The translations under genes and the position numbers were made by a program. The notes under the pieces were generated by a model, which searched no databases, was not told the DNA's origin, and saw only the letters and a list, made by a program, of their open reading frames with translations. Source: CAZLNO01 sp964561005 (GTDB lineage Bacteria > Pseudomonadota > Alphaproteobacteria > Kiloniellales > Rhodovibrionaceae). Taken from it: a stretch of 64,000 nucleotides of DNA. The stretch spans positions 1 through 64,000 of the forward strand of contig CAZLNO010000001.1 in NCBI GenBank assembly GCA_964561005.1, written 5' to 3'. Every line of letters begins with the position of its first letter. The first letter of the stretch is position 1. Shown in pieces: positions 16,334 to 23,852 of the stretch.

Positions 16334-17427
16334 CGGACGCAACATCCCAGACAAGCGGCGTGGCGCCCGCCGCGCGCCGACTCGGCGGCTATCTGAGCAT
16401 CCTGGTGCTGGCGGTCGCGGCGCCGATCCTCGTGCCGGCCTTTCAGACCCAGCTCGCCTTTCTATGGATCATGATCGTCTTTGCCCTGTGCTGGGACATC
16501 ATGGGCGGCCAGATGGGCTACAACTCCTTCGGCAACGTGGTGTTCCTGGGCGTGGGCATGTACACCACCGCGGTGGTCCAGGTCGGGCTGTTCATGGACG
16601 TGTCGGCCTACAACGCGGCCAAGGGCGCGGCGGCGCTGGATATTTCCGCCGCCGACTATTTTGTCGGCCTGGCGGCGGGGCTGGCGGCCGCGCCGGTGCT
16701 GGCGGTGCTCTTTGCGGCGGTGCTCGGCGCGGGCATGCTGGGCCTGCGCGGCCACTACTTCGCCATCGGCACCCTGGGACTGGGCATCGCGGCCGGCGAG
16801 ATCGCGGCGGGCTGGGACTATATCGGCGCCGGCTCCGGCATGGTGCCGCCGCTCTATCCGGAGATTGCCGGCGATCGGGAACTGCTGTTCTACTATCTGA
16901 GCTTTGTCCTGGCGGCGGCGACCTTCCTGGCCCTGCGGCGATTCTTTGCCGGCCGCTTCGGCCTGGCCATCAACGCCATTCGCGACGACGAGGACAAGGC
17001 CGAGGCGATGGGCCTGCGCACCACGCGCTACAAGACCGTGGCGTGGTGCATCTCCGCCTTCTTCCTGGGCATCGCCGGCGGCATCGTGGGCAACATCGTC
17101 GGCTTCATCGACCCCCGCACCGTCGCCTTCGCCGGCGTGACCTACGGCGTGTGGATGGTGCTGATGGCCGTGCTGGGCGGCAAGGGCACGCTCTGGGGTC
17201 CGGTGATCGGCGCCGTGGTCTTCCACGTCACCCAGGAACTCTTCTGGACTTACCTGCTGGGCTGGCAACGCGTGGCGCTCGGCCTGCTGATCGTGGTCAT
17301 CGTGGTCTTCTTCCCGCAGGGCATCCTCGGCTTCCTGCGCGAGAAGTTCCCGGAGCGCTTCGGCTACCGCGTCGATCCCAAGGCCGGCGGCGGCGCGGCC
17401 GATCCGGTGCAGCGGGGGGCGTCATGA
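16330..17427 (+). CDS. Branched-chain amino acid-type ABC permease (LivM-like)
   Basis: A 365-residue permease. The LivM signature GGQMGYNSFGNVVFLGVGMYTTAV appears near residue 57. The cytoplasmic coupling loop reads GLAINAIRDDEDKAEAMGL, and GGKGTLWGPVIGAVVF lies near the end; about ten hydrophobic segments are visible. The start is the ATG overlapping the livH stop; the longer open frame upstream is a shadow of livH. The last 20 residues are hydrophilic and overlap livG by four bases. Confidence 0.93.
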   Translation: MTDATSQTSGVAPAARRLGGYLSILVLAVAAPILVPAFQTQLAFLWIMIVFALCWDIMGGQMGYNSFGNVVFLGVGMYTTAVVQVGLFMDVSAYNAAKGAAALDISAADYFVGLAAGLAAAPVLAVLFAAVLGAGMLGLRGHYFAIGTLGLGIAAGEIAAGWDYIGAGSGMVPPLYPEIAGDRELLFYYLSFVLAAATFLALRRFFAGRFGLAINAIRDDEDKAEAMGLRTTRYKTVAWCISAFFLGIAGGIVGNIVGFIDPRTVAFAGVTYGVWMVLMAVLGGKGTLWGPVIGAVVFHVTQELFWTYLLGWQRVALGLLIVVIVVFFPQGILGFLREKFPERFGYRVDPKAGGGAADPVQRGAS

Positions 17428-18167
17428 CGGCCATTCTGGAAGTCGACGGCGTCAGCAAGAGCTTCGGCGGCGTCGCCGCCAACCAGGACATCTCGCTTCG
17501 GGTCGAGGACGGCGAGATCGTCGGCATCATCGGGCCCAACGGCTCCGGCAAGACCACGCTGTTCAACTCCATCGTCGGCACGCACCCGATCGACGCCGGC
17601 TCGGTCCGCTTTCAGGGGGAGGAGATCTCGCGCCTGCGCGTGCCGCAGGTCGCGCGCCTGGGCCTGCTGCGCACCTTTCAGCAGACTCGTATCTATGGCC
17701 GGATGACCTGCATGCAGAACATGCTGATCTCCGTGCCGCACCAGCGCGAGAGCCTGCGCACGATGCTGTCCGGCTTCCCGCGGGAGATGCAGGCGGAGGC
17801 CGAGGAGCTGCTTGATTTCGTGGGCCTTTACGCCAAGCGCCACCTGCGCGCGGGCGAGCTGTCGTTCGGCCAGCAGAAGCTGCTGGAGTTCGCCATGGCC
17901 CTGATCAACAAGCCGCGCATGCTGCTGCTCGACGAGCCCACGGCGGGCATCAACCCCACCCTGATCAACGGCCTGCTCGACCGCCTGCACCGGGCCAACC
18001 GCGATCTCGGCATCACGCTGCTGGTGATCGAGCACAACATGCGCGTCATCATGAACCTGGCGCAGCGGATCTACTGCCTCGCCCACGGCCAGCTCCTGGC
18101 GCACGGCGACCCGGAGAGCGTGCGCCAGGACCAGCGCGTCATCGACGCCTACCTGGGAGGCCAATGA
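17424..18167 (+). CDS. Branched-chain amino acid-type ABC ATPase (LivG-like)
   Basis: A 247-residue ATPase. Walker A is GPNGSGKTT (37-45), followed by the LivG-type RTFQQTRIYGRMT Q-loop region, the signature ELSFGQQKLLEFAMAL, Walker B MLLLDEPTAGINP and the switch VIEHNMRVIM. The signature reads LSFGQ where most ABC ATPases have LSGGQ; this variant is usual in LivG. It energises the permease pair together with the LivF-like ATPase, whose start overlaps its stop by four bases. Confidence 0.93.
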   Translation: MTAILEVDGVSKSFGGVAANQDISLRVEDGEIVGIIGPNGSGKTTLFNSIVGTHPIDAGSVRFQGEEISRLRVPQVARLGLLRTFQQTRIYGRMTCMQNMLISVPHQRESLRTMLSGFPREMQAEAEELLDFVGLYAKRHLRAGELSFGQQKLLEFAMALINKPRMLLLDEPTAGINPTLINGLLDRLHRANRDLGITLLVIEHNMRVIMNLAQRIYCLAHGQLLAHGDPESVRQDQRVIDAYLGGQ

Positions 18168-19033
18168 TGCCGGCGGAAACCCGCAAGCGCGAGATGCGCG
18201 GCTCCGACTTCGGCAAGGTCGACACCGTCCTGTCGGTCGACGACGTCGCCCGCCAGGCGGAGGAACTGGCCGCGAAGGGGCCCGACCGCGCCACGCTGGA
18301 AGGCCTGTGCACCGGCACGGCGCAGGTGCGCATCGACGGACTCACCGCCGGCTACGGCAAGATGGAGATCCTGCACGACCTCGACCTCCTTGTCGGCCCA
18401 GGACAGTCGCTCTGTCTGATCGGGCCGAATGGGGCCGGCAAGTCGACCGTGCTGCATTCGGTCTTCGGCTTCACCAACATCTTCTCCGGAACGATCTCGG
18501 TCGACGGTCAGGACGTCACCCATCTCTCGCCCAAGGACAAGCTGAAGCGCGCCGGGATCGCGTACATCCTGCAGGACAACTCTGTGTTCCCCGATCTGAC
18601 GGTCGAGGAGAATCTGCTGATGGGCGGCTACCTCCTGGAAGACAGGAAGGAAGCCAGGCAGGCGGCCCAGCGCGTGTTCGACAAGTACCCGCGTCTGGCC
18701 GAGCGGCGCCACCAGCGGGCCGGCGTCCTGTCCGGCGGCGAGCGGCGCCTGCTGGAGATCTCCCGGGCGCTGGTCATGGACCCCAGGGTGCTGCTGGTCG
18801 ACGAGCCCTCGATCGGCCTGGAGCCGCGCTTCATCGACATGGTGTTCGAGATCCTCGCCGACCTGCAGCGCGGGGAGAACAAGACCATCCTGATGGTCGA
18901 GCAGAACGCCAAGAAGGGCTTGGAGTTCGCCGACATCGGCTATGTGCTGGTCGCCGGCCAGATCGCCATGGCCGATCGCGGGAGCGATTTGCTCGAAGAC
19001 CCCAACGTCGGCAAGCTGTTCCTGGGCGGCTGA
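18164..19033 (+). CDS. Branched-chain amino acid-type ABC ATPase (LivF-like) with N-terminal extension
   Basis: A 289-residue ATPase. Walker A is GPNGAGKST (87-95), the signature VLSGGERRLLEISRAL, Walker B VLLVDEPSIGLEP and the switch MVEQNAKKGLEF. The usual LivF start (IDGLTAGYGKMEILH) comes only at about residue 57. The first 55 residues (charged, helical, with QAEELAAKG) are an extension not found in classical LivF and have no recognised domain. The tight overlap with livG fixes the start. It is the last gene of the transporter; coxG begins 100 bases later on the same strand. Confidence 0.92.
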   Translation: MMPAETRKREMRGSDFGKVDTVLSVDDVARQAEELAAKGPDRATLEGLCTGTAQVRIDGLTAGYGKMEILHDLDLLVGPGQSLCLIGPNGAGKSTVLHSVFGFTNIFSGTISVDGQDVTHLSPKDKLKRAGIAYILQDNSVFPDLTVEENLLMGGYLLEDRKEARQAAQRVFDKYPRLAERRHQRAGVLSGGERRLLEISRALVMDPRVLLVDEPSIGLEPRFIDMVFEILADLQRGENKTILMVEQNAKKGLEFADIGYVLVAGQIAMADRGSDLLEDPNVGKLFLGG

Positions 19034-19133
19034 GGCCCCCAGCGGCTTGCGTGCGAGCGGCGACGGGGGTACAGAACCGGTTAACCAATACCACGTCACG
19101 CACGGAATCCCGGCGCAGAGGGGAGACTCCACG

Positions 19134-19862
19134 ATGGAAATGTCCGGCGAACAGCAGATCGCCGCACCCCGGCAGAAGGTCTGGGAGGCGCTGAACGATC
19201 CGGAGGTCCTCAAGCAGGCCATACCGGGCTGCCAGAGCATCGAGAAGACGGCCGACAACGAGTTCACGGCCAAGGTCAAGGCCAAGGTCGGCCCGGTGAA
19301 CGCCGCCTTCTCTGGCAAGGTCACGCTGTCCGACCTGAACCCGCCGGAGAGCTACACCATCAGCGGCGAGGGCGCGGGCGGCACGGCCGGCTTCGCCAAG
19401 GGCGGCGCCAAGGTCCGGCTGGAGGATCAGGGCGACTCGACCAAGCTGGTCTACGACGTGGATGCCCAGGTCGGCGGCAAGCTGGCCCAGCTTGGCCAGC
19501 GCCTGATCAAGTCCACGGCCAACAAGTACGCCACGCAGTTCTTCGAGACCTTCCGCGGCGTCGTCGAGGAAGGCGAAGCCGCCGCCGCCCAGTCGGCCGC
19601 CGAGGCGCCCGCGAAGGCGGCGGAAGCGGAAAAGGCCGAAGCCGCCGAGCCGGCCGCGTCGAAGGAATCGGCCGAGGCGGCGCCGGCGGCAGCAGCCGCG
19701 CCCACGGGCGGGGGCGACGGCAAGGCCGAGGCGAAGGAGCGCGAGGCTCGCGCCGCCGCCCAGCCGGCAACGGAGAAGGGGCCCGGCGGCCTGAGCCCGG
19801 CTGTCTGGATTGGCGGAGTCATCCTCGTCGTCATCGTGCTGCTGGCGGTCTTCGCTTTCTAA
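19134..19862 (+). CDS. coxG: CO dehydrogenase subunit G-type (CoxG) membrane-anchored SRPBCC protein
   Basis: A 242-residue protein. Residues 1-145 are a CoxG/SRPBCC domain that starts with MEMSGEQQIAAPRQKVWEAL and contains LKQAIPGCQSIEKT, VNAAFSGKVTLSDL and a GGKLAQLGQRLIKSTA segment, all typical of CoxG. A long Ala/Glu-rich linker (about 150-222) leads to a single C-terminal transmembrane helix (about 223-241). In other bacteria CoxG proteins anchor the cytoplasmic Mo-hydroxylase to the membrane, and recent work suggests a role in quinone transport. GGGGAG lies nine bases before the ATG. It leads the cox genes. Confidence 0.9.
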   Translation: MEMSGEQQIAAPRQKVWEALNDPEVLKQAIPGCQSIEKTADNEFTAKVKAKVGPVNAAFSGKVTLSDLNPPESYTISGEGAGGTAGFAKGGAKVRLEDQGDSTKLVYDVDAQVGGKLAQLGQRLIKSTANKYATQFFETFRGVVEEGEAAAAQSAAEAPAKAAEAEKAEAAEPAASKESAEAAPAAAAAPTGGGDGKAEAKEREARAAAQPATEKGPGGLSPAVWIGGVILVVIVLLAVFAF

Positions 19863-20049
19863 GTTGTGCCGCGCCCGCGCGACACCGGCTGCGCGCGAGC
19901 CGCGGCTGCTTGACCAAAATCCGGCTGCCCCACACACTCTCACTCGGTGAGTCGGGCCGCCTATCCCGGCGGCTCGACGCCGAGGGAGCGCGCGGACGGC
20001 GCCGGATCGCGGTCGCCGAGATGCCGGCCAACAAAGGGGAGGAAGATCG

Positions 20050-20517
<468 letters not shown>

Positions 20518-20521
20518 CGCC

Positions 20522-22885
20522 ATGCCAGAGGGTGCAACGCGCGTGCTGCGCAAGGAAGACCAGCGCTTTCTCACCGGGAAGGGCCGGTACACCGACGATC
20601 TGACCCGCCCCGGCCAGCTTTACGCCCACTTCGTGCGTTCGGAGATGGCGCACGCGAAGATCAAGAGCGTCAACGTCGACGCCGCCCGGCAGGCGCCGGG
20701 GGTGGTCGCCGTCTTCACCGGCAAGGACATGGAGGCCGACGGCGTCGGCTCGCTGCCCTGCGGCTGGGTGGTGACCGACAAGCACGGTCAGCCCCACAAG
20801 GCGCCGCCGCACTTCCCGCTGGCGCGCGACAGGGTGCGCTACGTCGGCGACCACGTGGCCCTGGTCATCGCAGAAACCCAGGCTCAGGCGCGGGACGCCG
20901 GCGAGCTGGTCGAGGTCGAGCTGGAAGCGCTGGACGCCGTGGTCGATCCGGTCAAGGCGTTGAGCGACGGCGCGCCGCAGGTGCACGACGAGGCGCCGGG
21001 CAACCTCTGCTTCGACTGGGAACTGGGCGATAAGGCGGCGGTGGACGAGGCGTTTTCCAAGGCGCATCACGTCTCGAAGCTGGAACTCCGGAACAACCGC
21101 CTGATCCCCAACGCCATCGAGCCGCGCGCGGCGATCGGCGAGTGGGACCCCGGCACCGACGAGTACACGCTGTACTCCACCAGCCAGAACCCGCACCTGC
21201 TGCGGCTGATCCTCTGCGCCTTCGTGCTCAACCTGCCGGAGCACAAGGTGCGCGTGGTGGCGCCCGACGTGGGCGGCGGCTTCGGCTCCAAGATCTACTG
21301 CTACGCCGAGGAGACGGCCTGCGTCTGGGCGTCGAAAAAAATCGGCGGCCGCCCGGTGAAGTGGACGGCCGAGCGCAGCGAGAGCTTCGCCGCCGACGCC
21401 CACGGCCGCGACCACGTCACGACGGCCGAGCTGGCGCTGGACGAGAACGGCAAGTTCCTGGCACTGAAGGTCGACACCGTCGCCAACCTGGGCGCCTATC
21501 TGTCGAACTTCGCCACGGCGATCCCGACCTACCTCTACGCCACCCTTCTGGCCGGGCAGTACAAGACCCCGGCGATCCACTGCAACGTGCGCTCGGTGTT
21601 CACCAACACCGCGCCGGTGGACGCCTACCGCGGCGCCGGGCGGCCGGAGGCCACCTATGTCATCGAGCGCATGGTCGAGCGCGCCGCGCGCGACCTTCAG
21701 CTCGATCCCGCGGAAATCCGGCGGCGCAACTTCGTCCAGCCCGACGAGTTCCCCTATCAGACGCCGGTGGCCCTGACCTACGACAGCGGGCAGTACGAGC
21801 TGGCGCTGGACAAGGCGCTGGAGCTGATCGACTACCGCAACTTCAGTCAGCGCCGCGACGACTCGGTGCAGAACGGGAAGCTGCGCGGCATCGGCTTCTC
21901 CGCCTACATCGAGGCCTGCGGCATCGCGCCCTCGCAGGTCGTGGGCTCGCTGGGCGCCGGCGTCGGGCTGTGGGAATCGGCGCAGGTGCGCTTCAACGCC
22001 ACCGGCTCGATCTCCGTCTTCACCGGCTCGCACAGCCACGGCCAGGGGCACGAGACGACCTTCGCCCAGGTGGTGGCCGAACGCTTCGGCGTGTCGCCGG
22101 AGCAGGTCGACGTGGTCCACGGCGACACCGGCCGCATCCCGATGGGCATGGGCACCTACGGCTCGCGCTCGCTGGCGGTCGGCGGCTCGGCGATCATGCG
22201 CGCCTGCGACAAGATCGTGGAGAAGGGCAAGAAGATCGCCGCGCACCTGCTGGAAGCCTCGGTGGACGACATCGAGTTCGACCACGGCACCTTCCGCGTC
22301 GCCGGCACGGACAAGCAGAAGTCCATCGGCGAGATCGCCTTCACCGCCTACGTGCCGCACAACTATCCGGAGGGCGTGGAGCCCGGCCTGGACGAGACGG
22401 CCTTCTACGACCCGGCCAACTTCACCTACCCCTCGGGCGTGCACGTCGCCGAGGTGGAGATCGACCCCGACACCGGCGAGACGAAGATCGTCGACTGGGT
22501 CGCGGTGGACGACTTCGGCAAGGTGGTGAACCCCATGATCGTCGAGGGCCAGGTGCACGGCGGCATCGCCCAGGGCGTCGGCCAGGCGCTGCTGGAGGAA
22601 GGGGTCTATGACGACACCGGGCAGCTCGTGACCGGCTCTTATCAGGATTACTGCATGCCGCGGGCGGACGACCTGCCGTCCTTCCGCGTCGGCATGACGG
22701 AGACGCCCTGCCCGCACAACCCGCTGGGCGCCAAGGGCTGCGGCGAGGCCGGCGCGATCGCCGCGCCCGCCGCCCTGATGAACGCCATCACCGACGCCCT
22801 CGGCACCGAGGACATCGCCATGCCGGCCACCCGGGAGAAGGTCTGGCGCGCCGCGCAGGCCCGCCTGGGCCAGGCCGCAGCATAA
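20522..22885 (+). CDS. coxL: Aerobic CO dehydrogenase-type large subunit, form II (molybdopterin-binding)
   Basis: A 787-residue member of the xanthine oxidase family that binds molybdopterin cytosine dinucleotide. The active-site loop is AYRGAGR (residues 368-374), which defines form II enzymes; true CO dehydrogenases (form I) have AYxCSFR with the Cys that holds copper. The catalytic Glu is present in KGCGEAGAIAAP (Glu742), and the GGGFGSK and GQGHETTFAQ cofactor loops are visible. Form II enzymes often do not oxidise CO efficiently and many are expected to hydroxylate other small molecules. Neighbouring maturation genes coxD, coxE, xdhC-type genes and a MobA-like fusion fit this cofactor. 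The real substrate is open. Confidence 0.94.
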   Translation: MPEGATRVLRKEDQRFLTGKGRYTDDLTRPGQLYAHFVRSEMAHAKIKSVNVDAARQAPGVVAVFTGKDMEADGVGSLPCGWVVTDKHGQPHKAPPHFPLARDRVRYVGDHVALVIAETQAQARDAGELVEVELEALDAVVDPVKALSDGAPQVHDEAPGNLCFDWELGDKAAVDEAFSKAHHVSKLELRNNRLIPNAIEPRAAIGEWDPGTDEYTLYSTSQNPHLLRLILCAFVLNLPEHKVRVVAPDVGGGFGSKIYCYAEETACVWASKKIGGRPVKWTAERSESFAADAHGRDHVTTAELALDENGKFLALKVDTVANLGAYLSNFATAIPTYLYATLLAGQYKTPAIHCNVRSVFTNTAPVDAYRGAGRPEATYVIERMVERAARDLQLDPAEIRRRNFVQPDEFPYQTPVALTYDSGQYELALDKALELIDYRNFSQRRDDSVQNGKLRGIGFSAYIEACGIAPSQVVGSLGAGVGLWESAQVRFNATGSISVFTGSHSHGQGHETTFAQVVAERFGVSPEQVDVVHGDTGRIPMGMGTYGSRSLAVGGSAIMRACDKIVEKGKKIAAHLLEASVDDIEFDHGTFRVAGTDKQKSIGEIAFTAYVPHNYPEGVEPGLDETAFYDPANFTYPSGVHVAEVEIDPDTGETKIVDWVAVDDFGKVVNPMIVEGQVHGGIAQGVGQALLEEGVYDDTGQLVTGSYQDYCMPRADDLPSFRVGMTETPCPHNPLGAKGCGEAGAIAAPAALMNAITDALGTEDIAMPATREKVWRAAQARLGQAAA

Positions 22886-22900
22886 CGGAGGCGCTGCAAG

Positions 22901-23695
22901 ATGTACGCATTCGAGTATCACAAGCCCGGCAGCCTCGACGAAGCCGCCCGGCTGCTGGCGGGGTCGGAGGACGCCTCGATCGTCGCCGGCGGACACACCC
23001 TGCTGCCCACGATGAAGCAGCGGCTCGCCGCCCCCTCGGCCCTGGTCGACCTGGGGGGCATCGCCGAGCTGAAGGGCATCCGCGAGGACGGCGGACGCAT
23101 CGTCGTGGGCGCCATGACGACGCACGCCGCCGTCGAAACCGACAAGACCGTGCGCAGCCGCATTCCGGCCCTGGCCAAGCTGGCCGCGGGCATCGGCGAT
23201 CCGCAGGTACGCAACCGCGGGACCATCGGGGGGTCGATCGCCAACAACGACCCGGCCGCCGATTATCCCGCCGGGCTGGTCGGCCTCGGCGCCACGGTCA
23301 AGACCAACAAGCGCGAGATCGCGGCGGACGACTTCTTCGTCGGGCTGTTCGAGACCGCGCTGGACGAGGGCGAGATCGTGAGCCAGGTCGCCTTCCCGGT
23401 GCCGGAGAAGGCCGGCTACATGAAGTTCCACAACCCGGCCTCGCGCTATGCCATCGTCGGCGTCTTCGTCGCCAAGGGCGGCGACGACGTGCGCGTGGCC
23501 GTCACCGGCGCGGGTCCCTGCGTGTTCCGGATGCCGGAGATGGAGCAGGCGCTGGCCGGCAACTGGTCGCCGGACGCCATCAAGGACATCAAGGTCTCGC
23601 CCGATGACTTGAACTCGGACCTGCACGCCAGTGCCGAGTACCGCGCCCATCTCGTCAATGTCATGGCGAGGCGGGCCGTCGCCGCGGCGGGCTGA
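22901..23695 (+). CDS. coxM: Aerobic CO dehydrogenase-type medium subunit, FAD-binding (CoxM)
   Basis: A 264-residue flavoprotein subunit. FAD pyrophosphate-binding loops are AGGHTLLPTMKQRL (about residues 31-44) and TIGGSIANNDPAAD (about 107-120), and the C-terminal CO_deh_flav_C-type domain contains the conserved FHNPASRYAIVGVF. It passes electrons from CoxS to the respiratory chain, possibly with help from CoxG. GGAGG lies nine bases upstream of the ATG. A hairpin terminator follows 33 bases after the stop. Confidence 0.94.
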   Translation: MYAFEYHKPGSLDEAARLLAGSEDASIVAGGHTLLPTMKQRLAAPSALVDLGGIAELKGIREDGGRIVVGAMTTHAAVETDKTVRSRIPALAKLAAGIGDPQVRNRGTIGGSIANNDPAADYPAGLVGLGATVKTNKREIAADDFFVGLFETALDEGEIVSQVAFPVPEKAGYMKFHNPASRYAIVGVFVAKGGDDVRVAVTGAGPCVFRMPEMEQALAGNWSPDAIKDIKVSPDDLNSDLHASAEYRAHLVNVMARRAVAAAG

Positions 23696-23727
23696 TCCCG
23701 GCGCATCGCGGAAACCGCTCTGACTGG

Positions 23728-23767
23728 GTTCGGCCGGGGTGTCAGCGCATCCCGGCCGAACGCTTTC
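23728..23767 (+). terminator. Hairpin terminator after coxM
   Basis: A perfect 11-bp stem (GTTCGGCCGGG, 23728-23738, paired with its complement at 23751-23761) encloses a 12-base loop and is followed by GCTTTC. The T-run is short, so termination may be partial. It separates coxGSLM from ydbH. Confidence 0.6.
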
Positions 23768-23852
23768 AGGGGAGGCTGCCGGCGGGACGGTTTGCGTTCC
23801 GTCCGGGAAGCCCCCAGAGTGACGGGCGCATAAGGGTCGCCGCAGCAAGCCG

